NCBI GenBank assembly: GCA_947034895.1
Contig: OX344762.1
Span: 78,238,981-78,302,980, forward strand
DNA from: Rhytidiadelphus loreus
Taxonomy: Eukaryota > Streptophyta > Bryopsida > Hypnales > Hylocomiaceae
Length of the DNA stretch: 64,000 nt
Reading direction: 5' to 3'
Shown: one piece after another, positions 28,301-40,966 of the stretch
Numbering within the stretch: the first letter of the stretch is position 1
Layout: every line of letters begins with the position of its first letter
Notes under the pieces: generated by a model
Told to the model about the DNA's origin: nothing
What the model saw: the letters and a program-made list of their open reading frames with translations, nothing else
The model's database searches: none
Made by a program: the position numbers and the translations under genes

Positions 28301-28600
28301 GTATTTTTTAAGGCCTTTACGAGACTGCAAATTTCATACAATTCTCGGATTGTGGAAATGTCACTAGACCAGAAATTTGATGTGGCAGCGAGACTGCCAC
28401 ATCATATAATTTTAATTAATTATTTATATATATTTTAAAATAATATTTATAAAAAAATTGAATATTTTTAAATTTGAATTTTTTGAATTATTTTATTATT
28501 ATTTTTATTATTAAACAATCTGATTGTTCGGCCATGGTTCACAACATAGGGATCCATGTCAAAATAGTCTCTTAGGGACTTTAGAAAACACGTAATATAG
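28301..28600. repeat. Probable MITE remnant related to 1210-1380
   Basis: GATGTGGCAGCGAGACTGCCACATCA, followed by an A/T-only tract and then AATCTGATTGTTCGGCC..GGTTCACAAC, parallels 1238-1360 (GATGTGGCCGAACTATTGCCACATCA, A/T tract, AATCTGAACAA..GTTCACAAC). This indicates a shared old repeat. Confidence 0.45.
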
Positions 28601-28762
28601 TGTCACAATTGATAAACACAACAAGACTACAAGAGAAGAGTGATTGATGATGCACTCCTTCGTTTCCTTGGCCAAGAGGTATTATAATGTGATGCAATCT
28701 CAAAGGACACAAAAAGAAAAGAACTTTGCTAGTAAAACTACACATTTCACCTCCTGCCACCA

Positions 28763-29038
28763 GCCCTTTTTTTTTGGTTTTTGAAAAAGTGCCAGGATGG
28801 CAATCACTTAAAATTTAGTGAAGCATTTTATTTCTTTGTACATCCATCTTTTGTAATATAAAACACTTTTCAATCAAATTCATACACTTTTTCATCCAAA
28901 TTGGACAATTTCATCCGCATTTTAAATTGGATTGAAACTTTTCTGGCGAAAAAAGATTACTTTTTTCTGGCGAAAAAAATATTTTCACTATGAAATGGTG
29001 CTTTCTGGCCCCATTTCGCCCCAAAAAAAAGGGTTGCC
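28763..29038. mobile_element. Possible MITE with GCCCTTTTTTTTTGG-type ends
   Basis: Left CCAGCCCTTTTTTTTTGG and right CCCCAAAAAAAAGGGTTGCC are imperfect inverted repeats. The interior contains two copies of TTTCTGGCGAAAAAA. It resembles the shorter element at 52861-52987. Confidence 0.4.
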
Positions 29039-30166
29039 TGCCACTACTTCAACAACTCTTGCGTTAATGCCAAGTCGTTTAGGGTTTCAAGTATCATTGT
29101 CAAGTTGAGGTACATACAATGGGAAGAAATACAATTTTAAAAGGGAATGTGAACATAAATGACATATACCATTGCAATGCCTACTTACCAATGTAGCACT
29201 AAAGATGCTCTTAGATTGCAAACCTTTGCTAGAAGGGGGACTCTATAGTAACTTTGATACATATTTATTTCAACATCAACAATAGATATACAACTAGTAG
29301 AAAAGGGGGCACAATTTAATGACACTTGTAGAATAAGACTTCTTAGCATTATTTGTGTGTTAGTTATTAGATGACATATTGGGTGTTTGAAATGTAAATG
29401 ATACACTTGGGAGTCATTCGGGAATGATCACCTTATTAATGGCAAGTGGTGACATTCCACAAGGATTATTTTTTTGTGCTCTTTTTCTTTTAGTGCAATT
29501 TTATTTATACCTTTTTGGTGTGATTCAAATTACCAAAATTGTGATATTGCATTGTACTAAGTTCTAGAAACTAGGATTGGTATAGAATTAAATCTTTAAA
29601 TACTCATAAAAAATACTAATGCAATGGATTTCTACCAATATAACAAAACAAACAATTATGCTAGTTTAGAAAGGTTTTGTCCTTGTAGCACTTGCTCACT
29701 TTTAAAGCTAGGTCCTCTTCAAACTTCCTCACATTTAGCTTTTGTCAATGCAAAGCGTCCTATCTTTTGGTCCAAAATCAATAATTGACATAAACACAAT
29801 AAGATCTCAGTGAAAGGTAATAGACAAGTACTTTGTAACAATGACAATATATACTACAAATGATCATTAGAAAAAAATGGACCTTCCAAAGGGCTATTAG
29901 AAAACCCTCAAAGGACCTCGAAGATTACATTTTATCTTGCACTACCATTAATTTTTTCCGTATTATTACTCATTGCATGTTGGGATGTGAGATGATTGGG
30001 GTGGCTCAAAATTTGAATACTAGAGGTGAATTCTAATTGTGATGCACTTTAATTTTGATTATTAAACACCTTGTACCTTAGGTTTAGAATTCATTATTAA
30101 ATATCTTGTACTCAGATGCACCTTGTATTCAAAATTGCTTTATAACCCAAGTCCAATTAATACATT
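29039..30166. other. Intergenic AT-rich DNA, nothing recognised
   Basis: No gene, RNA gene or structured repeat was found by reading both strands. Confidence 0.45.
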
Positions 30167-30425
30167 TATGTTGAATTTTGTTAAAATGGCGGTATTCCAT
30201 TAAAATGGCACTAAATGAAACCACTAAAAGAATGAAAACAATGGAAAGATTGTCCGAGGGGAGTGGAAATGCGTGAACTAGGAGTGATTTGAATGTGCTA
30301 GGCATAAAATTGGCACATGTATGCTAGCATGTATGACCCTATTGCGGCACACTTATTCTCTTTTGTAGAAGATATTCCATTAAAATGGCGTGCGGAACAT
30401 CGCCATTTAAACGAAATTGACCATA
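30167..30425 (+). mobile_element. MITE family A, copy 2 (~259 bp)
   Basis: The right end AACGAAATTGACCATA is intact, while the left end (TATGTTGAATTTTGTTAAAA) carries substitutions. The interior matches copy 3 at 48935-49180 nearly base for base, with a short extra TGTATGCTAGCA-like stretch. It is non-coding. Confidence 0.7.
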
Positions 30426-30475
30426 TTTGTTTGTTTTTTAAACAAATGAAACAGAATCTAATTAACCCCTAGAAG

Positions 30476-31400
30476 ACTAGCTTGTTGAATTTGGTAAGAT
30501 AGTAATTTTGGACAAGTACATGTGACTAGAAATTTCCATGTTTTTGGCCCAAACTTTAATAGAAGTGTGAACAAGGAATATCTTTCATGTTCATTGAAAT
30601 TCAAGACATTTGGAAATATGATTGAGTCAAAAGTTATGGCCTAATATGCTACTTTCTTTTGTAAATGGGCAATCAGGGCAGATTAGGAAAAATCATTATT
30701 TTTAGAAACAAAAATTTGAAATTGGTTTTCTAGATTTATATATACATGGGAACCTTTGGATCATTCCATTTTGATCAATGAGATGAAAGTTACGAGGAGT
30801 TTTATTTTGTAGGCAGTTATGGATTCTCTAAATAAACTTTAAAGACTTAAAGTCCTTTGTTTTACTCAATTTTCAATATTTTTTGGAAAAAATAAAATCA
30901 TAGGATGTAAATTGTTTATAAAAACATTGCAACCATTGGAATTGGCATTTTTCTATTCCATAACTAAATTCTTAACAATTTAGTATTTTGATTCATTCTC
31001 TACTTCTTTATACTTACTATTTTTTTCCTATATGTTGTACAATTCCAAATGATCTGAAATTTTTTGAGCATGTAGCCAACTTGCTTTGAAGAACAAATCC
31101 AAAGAAGCACCACCATTTTGGATATGTTTTCATACAAATGTGAGCTTGTGAAGTGTAGCTGCTTGTTTTTTCACAAGGCCAAAAAAATGATAATTATCTG
31201 TGAATTTGAAAGCTCATATCTTGCAATCTATGCTGTGGAAATTTTTGAATTTTTTTTGCGTGTTCTCAAGTTAGTATAATACAAAATCTTATGGTTACAT
31301 GTGTCCAAAAATGTTTTTTTTTTCAAAATTTGGTATTTGTACTAGAAATGGCATTTTTGGAGCATTTTTGGTGAAAATATAGTCAAGGAACTTAAGGGGG
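30476..31400 (+). mobile_element. TTAA-family element, ~925 bp
   Basis: The left end is TTAA followed by CCCCTAGAAGACTAG. The right end, CTTAAGGGGG followed by TAAC, is worn. It is an inverted, diverged copy of 7720-8684. The interior is stop-rich. Confidence 0.5.
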
Positions 31401-31723
31401 TAACACCTTGTACACTAAGTTGTAATAAGTCCATGTGATTAATGAACTCGTTCATGTGATTTGTAATAGATTTTGTTTCATTTGTTTTTAAACGTATGGA
31501 CTAAATTAAACATGGATTGATTAAACACATGAACTCATTAAACACCTTGTTTTTAATAAACAAATGAAATGGAGTTTGATAAAATACATGGATTGATGTA
31601 TAATCCAGCATAAATCATTTAACAAGTGGAGTGATGTGCTTAATGAACTTTGATGTGTTGGCTATACATAAGAGTTGGGTTGTTAATCAACTATTAATGT
31701 GTTTAATGATCTTTGATGTATAC

Positions 31724-31891
31724 CCAATTGGATTATATATTAGAGTTCATTAAACACCCAATTTAGTTGAATACATATTAATTAGAGTTCATTAATAATC
31801 TAACTTAGTTGAATACACATTAATTAGGGTTCATTAATAACCCAACCTAATTGAATACATATTAACTAGAGTTCATGAAACACCTTATACT
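31724..31891. repeat. 42-bp tandem repeat, ~4 units
   Basis: TTGAATACA(T/C)ATTAA(T/C)TAG(A/G)GTTCAT recurs with exact 42-bp spacing (31766, 31808, 31850). A more diverged unit precedes it. The flanking 31410-31730 shows looser variations of the same words (ATTAAACACCTTG, GTTCATTAA). Confidence 0.7.
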
Positions 31892-32945
31892 CTAAGTTGA
31901 TTAATAATTAAACTTGGATTTAGGGTTAATTATTAAATACTATGTACTTTGATTATTAAACTTACCTCTGATACCCTCTAATTATTAAGCCTTGACTTTA
32001 CCCTTGTGAAAGTCATACAAGGTGAACACACAATAAGTGAGATTCTATATATAGGTCTAGTGGTCATATGAAAATACTTAAGGATGTCATTGCTTAGTGG
32101 ACCTTGAGAGGATTCATTTTTTCTCTAATGTACAAGTAAACTCATATTCATCAGCAATAGCAATCTATCTCTCCTCATCACTCTTGCAAAACTTTAGATC
32201 TGCACTACGATATCAACGCTTTGAATAGCGACAAAGATTGTTTTTTTATCAAACACAAAGAACATCAATTATGTTAAACTCTCGAGGTATTTTATGAGCC
32301 ATTTTGACATTAATTTACATTAGCTTGTGTTGGTAGATATGCAAATTGCATTTCATCACAACATTGTACACCTCTAAGTTAGGATTTGCATCTACACTCT
32401 TTTCATGCATCCCTAGATCATTTCATTTTTTTTTGCTTGAAGGTCCACTATGTCAATCTATTGGAATTGCACCAATTTAACAAAATTGGCTTTACAACCT
32501 TCTCCCTCCACTTTCATAGTTTCATTTTCACAAGGCGTAAGGTGATTGGAAAGAGTGACATAAGTGGTTTAGATATCCCCATCTTTCACTCACTCTTCAA
32601 CCCTATAAGAATGGTAAGGCCCAAAAGTGGCCAATAGATGACTTTCAAGATTACAATAGAAAAGAAGGATGCACCTATTGGTTCAAAAATCAAATCATTT
32701 TTATTGGAAAATTACCTTAATAATTTAAATCCTGTCCTTTCAAGGTTATGAGAGTTGTACATAGATCTTTGAGATTTGAAAATCTTTATCTAGTTTGAAC
32801 CAACATTTTTATTCGTTTTTGAAACAATAAGCCCTTCTTTCATTGTCTTGATTTCACTAGGCAATATATTTGAATGGACGTGGCTACAAAGACCTAAATC
32901 ATTCAAACCTTGCAAAATATGTCCACAAGAAGAATCATTCATAGG
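31892..32945. other. Intergenic AT-rich DNA, nothing recognised
   Basis: A frame at 32386-32637 does not begin with a supported start and has no recognised domain. No other structure is seen. Confidence 0.4.
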
Positions 32946-32948
32946 TGA

Positions 32949-33545
32949 TTGCAAGAAACACTTGTCCCATTTTTTGTCCCTTTAGCCTTGGACAAGTGGT
33001 TTTTTGCTCATAACTTTTGTGTTGTATGTCAATTTTTTCATGAAATTTGAAATGAAGGTACATGTGATAGTTGTATACATTGAGTAATTTTTTGTATTTT
33101 AAAAAAATACTATTTTTAAACAATTCAAAATTAGATGTCTACCTTGGCCATTTGGAAAGGAGGTAGTACTATTTTTTATCCAACAATGAAAATTTGAAGC
33201 TCAAATTTCTTTTCCCAAAGATGAAAATGGTTGAGAAAGAGCATCTTTAAGCTAGGAAAATAATTTTATTTTTAAAAATTGAATTTTATTTTTTTACTAT
33301 TTTCTAAAAATCAAACATCAAAGTGTCCATTTTCTTGGTATTTTCCATTGTGTTTCTTTTGTGCATAACTTTTAGAGATAAATTTTTCTAGGTCTGAATT
33401 CTTAGAGACATATTATTTTTAATGCTTTACAAATTATCCATATTTCATTTCATTTTTAAAAAATTACTTCAAAAGTCTTTGCACTCACTAAAATAGGTTG
33501 TTTTGAGCCTAAGCGGACAGGTGTTGTAAACTATAGGACACCTAA
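32949..33545. repeat. Dispersed repeat, uninterrupted copy (partner of 62309-63150)
   Basis: It shares long stretches with 62309-62690 plus 63020-63150, for example GCAAGAAACACTTGT, TGGTTGAGAAAGA and TTTACTATTTTCTAAAAATC. The partner copy is interrupted by a MITE where this copy is continuous, near 33405-33425. Confidence 0.65.
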
Positions 33546-34978
33546 TGAAACTTCATATACCACTTTTGCATAAGTGAAAGGAGATTCTAACATATCAAAG
33601 AATGCAACATTTGGAAACTGTATGCAAAAGTTACGAAGGGCCAAAAAAAATTCATAGAGGTTATTAAATCATTTCTTCCACTTAGGTACATATTGATTTT
33701 GGAGATGTACCCAAAGCAATACTGACAGTTTGGGATTAGTGATGCATTTAGGGGGTGCCCACCTTAGTAAATTTAGAACCACTTGACAAAGAGTTGGAAC
33801 TAGTGTCCTCCCAAGATACACCATCAACCACTAGTTTAATTCAACAATTTCAGAATCCAATGAATCGTCATGCTCACGTCAAGGAAGAATGCTCACTTGT
33901 CAAGCTCTAGGTTTCTTTTATGAATGTCAAATGAAATAATTGGATGATATCTCCATGGGATAAAAACGTGACGAATTTTATGACACGAATTATGACTTTG
34001 CATACTTAATATATTATAATAGATTAATGGAAAAATATAGACAATGGCTAGAGCTGCTATAAGTTCAAATTCATGATTTTTTTGATATAACTTTAGTGTT
34101 TGTCACACACAAGCAATTCTAGATGCCTTTGAGATTTTTATTCTTCACATGGAGTGATGCTCTGGAAATCAATCTAGCAACAACAATTTCTTCATTTAAA
34201 AAAAAAAAAAAAGTTTTGAAATCCTTGCAATGGTTCCTGTTGGGGAGAATTTGCAGTTGTACTTGCAATACTGAATATTCAACAAAGTTCCCTGCACACA
34301 ATTTTGTCAATGCGCTCATATTTTATGGAAATTCAGTGGAAGGTGTGGGTGGCTTGACAGAGCCTTTGAAGGACACTAAGAGCATCCCCACTGTGACTCA
34401 GCAAGTGGCGCAAACCCGGTGATTGGTTGGGCCCAGCAAAAATGAGTGTCTCATGGTCGGCACGGGGAGGGCCAAAAATGTCTGGTCACGGTCAAATTTC
34501 CTGAGCAAATGGCCAAATGGAGGTCTTGCCGGGGCCCGGTGAAGGGGTTGACTCTCCTTTCTGACCCCGATTCCAAGGTACCGACCCCCAACAAGCGCTC
34601 AAAATTGTCCAAATGCGTTCAACATCTAAATGCCCAAGGCACCAAAATATGGTGTTTGCAAAATTTTGAAACTAAATAAATCCTCGCCAATTTGCTATTT
34701 TTAGTAGTTTATATTTTTTAAATGTTCTTCTTGAAGTCTAGTTTTGCCTCCAAAAGTCCAATCTTGAAAATAAATGACAATGATTTTTCTATAAGAGATT
34801 TTGTGCACGGGTACCTTGTGCAATCTTGACTTTCCATAGTGTTAAGAGCTCTTGGAAATGAGCCTCAAATACACTAGATCTTGAAAAAAAGTCACATTCT
34901 AAATTCATTTAAAAAAGTTGTAGAGTGAATTTTGAGAAGCCGTAAATTGATTTGGGTTCTTCAAGTTAGGCCCGTTAA

Positions 34979-35258
34979 CCTCATATTTTTTTGGTCATCA
35001 ACTTTTTAGATGTGACTTGCAAAAAAGACTTCAATTCCTTTTTGCAATTTTAGCACCTTCATAATCAAACATTATAATCTTTCACTTCATAAGTGATACT
35101 GTTGTGCTTTCTTTTCCTATGCAATCTCTAACAAGTCTAGTTTGAATTTGTACGGTTACAATTTCAGAAAAATCAAAACATCTTATCAAAATGTTGGCAT
35201 TTTGTTCAATTTAGAGCAGTTTTCAGGAAGCTGAAAACATGCCTTGGGCATTTAGGGG
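34979..35258. mobile_element. TTAA-family element, ~280 bp
   Basis: TTAA lies at 34975-34978 and 35259-35262. The right end is CTTGGGCATTTAGGGG, as in other members, and the left end CCTCATATTT is diverged. The boundaries on the left are tentative. Confidence 0.4.
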
Positions 35259-35474
35259 TTAAAATCTTTTGGGGGGAATTAATGAAAAGCTTTATCATTC
35301 GGGAATCAAGAAATGAAAATGAAAACAATTAACAACTTCTTTGAACTTTGCAGGTGGAAATAAAGCTCACTATATACACATGGTATGGTAGGAGGTAGGC
35401 CAATCCATGTGGGATATGTAAATTGGGATTAGTAGAAGCTCAACCACTCATATCTACTGTTAAGTCAAGAGCTA

Positions 35475-35845
35475 GAATTGTGTTCAATGTAGAACTTTAG
35501 ACTGTCTTCATTTAGACAAAGTAGAATATTTTTTTTCAAGAAACTTTGAATTAAAAAAAGTTAGAAAACCAAGCTAAATTTCATCTCCAAAAATACTTTG
35601 GAGATTTCAAGCTCCAATCAAAAGCTAGGGACAAAATTCAAAGAGGTGTTGGGAGGAACATTTTCTTTAACATTTTCAAACATTCTCTTTGAATTTTGTC
35701 CCTAATTTTTGATTGGAGCTTGAAATCTCCAAGTATTTTTGGAGACGAAATTTAGATTGGTTTCCCAACTTTTCTAAGTTCAAAGTTTCTTGAAAAAAGC
35801 TATTCTACTATGCCTAATAAAGTTCTACATTGAACACAATTCTTG
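35475..35845. mobile_element. Large foldback: ~160-170-bp inverted arms, ~45-nt loop
   Basis: The left arm (35475-35646) and right arm (35692-35845) are complementary nearly throughout: GAATTGTGTTCAATGTAGAAC pairs with GTTCTACATTGAACACAATTC, and GGGACAAAATTCAAAGAG with CTCTTTGAATTTTGTCCC. A transcript would form a long hairpin. Mismatches and small indels lie mainly in the outer half. No reading frame is present. It may be a foldback transposon or a small-RNA-producing inverted repeat. Confidence 0.8.
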
Positions 35846-36285
35846 TGTTTTGACAATGGTGGTCAAACTCTCATCTTCAAATTGTCCCATACTCTTTGAG
35901 AATTCATGATGGACAATGGATTTCATTATAAAAACAATCTATACATCTATTATTTAGTAGACATGTGTTGGCATTGAGTTGTAGCTAGTGAAATCTCTTC
36001 TAGTACTTGGATTGTCTTCACAATTCATTTTCTTTGGATTTGGCAAGGTGACTTGTTAATTTTCAGAATCATTTAGAGTTTGGAATTTTGATTATTTTTG
36101 GCCTAGCGTAATCTTCAGCTACAATAATTGGATGTGTAGGGGACATGAGGTCCCTCAAGATGTCTACATAAAGTACAAGCCATGTGAGAGCTGCACCTAA
36201 TTAAGAAACAATCACAATAGTTCCAAACCTAAACTCCTATAAAAAAACATTATTTTCTTCTAATGTGTGGGGGGGTATCTTTTAA

Positions 36286-37081
36286 CCCCCTAAATGCTTG
36301 GGTGACCAAATATGGTTGATGTGAAATTTCAGGCTCATTTGTAGTGGGTAGTTAAATTCGTTTGACCATTTAAAAAATTTTGGGGGACAGTTTTTAGGAT
36401 TAATTATTGAAAATTTTCATTTTTCATGGAAAAAGGTACATATTTGATTGTTGAGAGGTCTCCAAAGCCATACATATCCATTTGTGGAAGAGTAAAGCTT
36501 GCTTATTTTACTTCATTTTCCAACTTTGAGCAATTTCACTTGATTTGAGATCTAAGAACTTGTACTTATCCATTTGCTTTGAAAATGGTCCCAATGGAAA
36601 GAGTAAAGTGTTTTCATGATTTTCACCATTGAAAATTTAAACAAGAAAGTGTTGATTTGGAGTCATTTGTGATTTATACTTATAAAAAAAAATTGCATCT
36701 CAACAATTGCAAGGTGGATTGTGTAATGAGTTTAATAGCTTTTCAAGTGATATTAAGTTTTTTGAGAGTGCATTTTAGTGTGCTAACACAATTTATAGTT
36801 GTTCATGTCACCTCCAATCCCAAAAAAATTTATGTGCAAATTTTTGAAACATTGTAGGGAAGGGCAGTATACTAAAAATAGAAAACGTACATTTCTCTTG
36901 TTATAATCTCATAACTCTTATGCCATTTTGCACTCAAATTTGGTGTGCATACTAATAAGAAAGCTCTTTAAACATCCATACAGCTAGATTTTGAAAAAAA
37001 ATCAATTTGCTTCAATGGGGATAACTATAAGCCCACGCTCTTTTTTCATAGGAAAAACACACTTGGAAAGGCACTTAGGGG
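36286..37081 (+). mobile_element. TTAA-flanked TIR element with an empty-site paralogue, ~796 bp
   Basis: TTAA lies on both sides (36282-36285 and 37082-37085), with termini CCCCCTAAATGC and GCACTTAGGGG. Both flanks together match 46410-46616, where the same sequence runs on without the element and with one TTAA (46572-46575). This defines the insertion exactly. The element is a close relative of 5244-6048. It contains only short frames (for example 36657-36857) that are not conserved as proteins between the copies. Confidence 0.85.
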
Positions 37082-37332
37082 TTAACACATGGTGTTTGCA
37101 AACACCAAGTGAAAATGGGCCTTTAGATATCAAGGGATTCAAAGTTTAAAAAAAAATTATTTCAAATTTCAAGCAAGGAAACTTCTTCACATTGTGTACT
37201 TCACTTGGCATGCCTTCTTAGCACATGAGTTGTGGGGCATAGGAGGAACAACCCGGCCGCAATCTTCAAACTTGTACAACAAGACTCTACTAGCCACACC
37301 TATCTATTGAATCTAGCGTGGAGATGCTCTAA

Positions 37333-38760
37333 GGATGTTTTGTATCCATCAAATGGTCAACCAAGCTTTGTGCATATTGAAGTGTGGGTGTTTTTCATCT
37401 TATTTTTTGTGGACAATCTTGTTTATGATGTAGCCACATGATTGTAATGCAACCCATTTTGGTATATATGGCAATCGGTTATTGAAAATGGAGAGGCATG
37501 TTATTTTCCATAGCTTGGAGCTACTTTAGCACTATAGATATCCACCAAGTACCAAAATAGCATGTAAGTTAGTAGGCGCAATGTGTAGTTATTTTTGAAC
37601 CCCCATCTTGTGGCTTTATTGGCATCTATCAGAATTTATGTTGGTTGTTGGACTTCACTCTGAAGTGTGATTCTAAAATCATTTATAATCTTGAACTAAA
37701 CTTAGACCAAAAAAATTATAGTTAACAATAAATTGAACATTTCATGACCTTCATGCAAAGGAAGTATTGTATGATCAAACACTTGATCAATGTGAATAAC
37801 TTAATCAATTTTCATTGACAATCTACAATTTTGAAGTTCTAATCAATAATAATATATATGGGTTTGGAAATCTTTTGCAAAGGAAAATGGCAAATATGTC
37901 AGTCTTTTTTCATCAAATGCATTTTTTTGTCGTAGTTGACTCTAAAACTTGGCTCAAGGTTACTTGCAGAAAATTTACAAATAACAAATGATCAAATCAA
38001 TGTCCAAGAATGATCGACAAATTGTGACAAGGTACAAATGATAACACTGATGGCACAATATATACTCAAAAGAATCAACTTAAATGATAAATTGATCAAA
38101 TAATAATTTTAATGGTTGAGATTTAGTGCATGTATAGTCCAAAAACTAGTAAGTTATAGTTACAATAGACAAAAATGGTGGCACATTGAATAGTCATTTA
38201 ATTTTCATTATAAAATAATGAATCCCTTCACAATTATGTCTAGTAATTGGTATACAACCCTTGGTTATAGAAAATAATAGTGAGTTGGTACCTTCCTTAA
38301 CACTCCCATGGCTTGACAAACCTTTTGAGGACACTACAAACCATAGTAGTCCGATGGATGACAAAGAATCCTTCTATGTGAGAAGTGTATATGCATGTTC
38401 ATCATTGAAATTTGTGTAAAATAGGGAGGTCTTATATAGTAGTTTGACCTCCCATGAGTACTTTTGGATTTTTCTAAATAGATGATTCACATTGTACCAA
38501 AAATGATGATTTCCATGGTGACTAGTCCGTCCTTACAAGGTTAAGTTCGAGAAAGTTTAGTTTAATTTGATTTTATATAGGATAGTTTACAGTAAATAAA
38601 AAATGGTATACTATCCAATGTATTTTAATACTTTGATCTTTTCACCCCTTAAAACTTGATTTTGACACTCAAAACGATTTCTTTTACAATTGAGCAAAGG
38701 TAACAAAATGAAGCTTTTAAAATGCAGTTTCTACTTCACTTGAAAATTTTGAAAAATTCC
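37333..38760. other. Intergenic AT-rich DNA, nothing recognised
   Basis: No convincing gene, RNA gene or repeat is seen on either strand. Confidence 0.4.
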
Positions 38761-38764
38761 TTAA

Positions 38765-39294
38765 CCTCTAAGCGCTCAAGCGACCATTTTATGGTTGCCG
38801 CCTGACTTTGGGCAGAATTTTCAGGCAGAAAAAAAAAATTCAATTTTTTTTTCTTAAGAGATTGGATTGTCTTTCAATATATATATTCAAAACTAGGATC
38901 GCCACGGTCAAACATAAATTAGAAGAGATATTAATAACACAAAGAGTCTAGAATTGGCTAGTGTTGAAAAAATTACTATTTGAGGAAAATGTTGATGTTT
39001 TCATTACTAGATCTTATGCATTTTTACACAAATCAATAGAAACCACAATTTTGACCATTCAAAAAAAATTCAAATGCTAAAGATAGAAATTGTATTTTTG
39101 GTGAATTTTTGAAGTTATATCTTCAAAATTCATTTGAAAAGAATCTAAAAATAATTTTAAAATTTTGACCGTATAGATACTTTCTACTTTTCATGCTTCA
39201 CATTATCTTCTTTGATGCAAACTTCAAAAAAGTTATAGAACTTATATTTTATAATACATTTGTGTTTTGTTCAAACCCCTTGGACTTTTAGGGG
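38765..39294. mobile_element. TTAA-flanked TIR element, ~530 bp
   Basis: TTAA lies at 38761-38764 and 39295-39298. The left end CCTCTAAGCGCTC and right end GGACTTTTAGGGG are imperfect inverted repeats. It is non-coding. Confidence 0.55.
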
Positions 39295-39298
39295 TTAA

Positions 39299-40962
39299 AA
39301 TAAGCCATTTAGTAAAGTTTGAAGTTGAGGATCTATAACCAAGTTTTTGAATATGGAGTGACACAAAAAAATTCTTTATTCCACAAATGTTTTGCAATAT
39401 AATTTACTTCTATTATGGAAATTTGAGATTGTTTGAACATGATTTGTATTTGATATGAGTTTTCTTTATTTTTTCTTCAAATATTCATGGTAATTTGAAA
39501 TTTTCACAAAAATATTGAAAATTTTATGACAAATAATAGACATGTTATTTCATCTCTGAAAAATAAAACCAACAAATTTCACTCATAAAGAGCAAAGAAA
39601 TGGAGGATATAGAGTGAGGGACTTTCAAGTTTGACTATACGGTCATGGGTAGTCCTTTAGGGGTTAACTTTGTGAGAATGAGGCCAATAACCAAGGTTGC
39701 CAAACAAAATAATTGTATTTTTGGATGAACAAGTGAATTCTTTATGTCCATAGTTTCTTTGAATGTCATTCATTGGACATTTTTTGTCCTCTATAGTAGT
39801 TCAAGATTACAAATTGTAAGTGGTTGAATTAATTTGTACTCATAGTCTTTTGTTGGCATATGTGATGTGGAGCTTGATAAGCTAATATTATAGGAAAAAA
39901 ATAACTTTAACCTTTGAAAATTGCAGAAGATGCTTTGTGTCTTATCAATAACTTAAAAAGTCCTTCAAGATGGATAAGACAATTCTTTGTCCAAATTTTT
40001 AGGAAGGGTAGTTGATTGAACACATTTTCAATGGATGGTGTTATATATTCCCTATTTGTGGTATTATTGATTTTTCTACAAAAGAAGATGCTTAATCCTT
40101 GGATTACCATGTAGTGTATTGTGACAACTTCTAGGCTTTGTTCTTTATTTGAGTTTTATCCATAAAAATGATCTTTTTTTAATTTTTGTCCAACAAATGA
40201 AATTGATAATATCAAGTTTAGTTTCTACTCTAATTTCAAATATTAGAAAATTATTTGAAATGAATAGCTTATTGCAATTTGAACGTAGGCCATTAACTAC
40301 AATCTATTGAATTTCATATTATAGAATGACACAAAAATTTGATTACACTGAGATGTTATACAGACTATAATATACACTCCTATTGACAAAAATTTAGAAA
40401 TTTTAAGCATATTCTATATTTGATATGAATTTTTCCAAAAATTCACATTGTTTTCAATTTTTGTTTTTAAAACGTAAAAAACTCTTGCTTCTTAATCCCT
40501 TAATGACTAGATGTTCAAATTCAAACAAAAAATGAACACAAACACATCCATAACACACAAAAATGCATCTTTTCATCCATTGCTTCACAAATATTCTATA
40601 ATCCAAAGGGTACTAGTAGGTTTCAGTGATGTTAATGTGTGAGCATGAAAATGTGAGCATGTGAGCCTTGAGTATGTGTATAAGTAGATACTACAACCAT
40701 TAAAGGTGCTTATTATATAAACACCTATAATATAGATATGGCTATAACATAATCACACTATAATCAGGGAAGGTTTCTATAATGTAAACACCTATTACAT
40801 TCTGCGTAGTCTTTTAAATTCTTGTATTCATGCTTTAGGCTCACATAATTGTAATCCTCTAGTAGGTTTGGCCTCAAAAAATAACATTTTTAGTTCAAAA
40901 AATGAACCTTCAAAAATGACTTGAATAAAAGAAAATTAATCTTCAAAAATCACTATAATTGA
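39299..40962. other. Spacer with two unpaired TTAA-family ends
   Basis: GTCCTTTAGGGG followed by TTAA (39653-39667) and TTAA followed by TCCCTTAATGAC (40492-40507) look like ends of TTAA elements whose partners I could not place. They may bracket one decayed element or be two truncated ones. No gene is seen. Confidence 0.35.
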
Positions 40963-40966
40963 ACTA

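Larger units (their letters stand above)
34380..37329. mobile_element. Possible composite element with GAGCATC ends, ~2.95 kb
   Basis: The left end GAGCATCCCCAC and the right end GTGGAGATGCTC are inverted repeats, and both are flanked by TAA (34377-34379 and 37330-37332). A 3-bp duplication of this type fits PIF/Harbinger-like elements. The interior holds a GC-rich left part (34400-34600), a small TTAA element, a foldback and a TTAA element. No transposase is seen. The pairing of two ends 3 kb apart could be coincidence, as the same ends occur in a compact MITE at 53615-53859. Confidence 0.35.
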
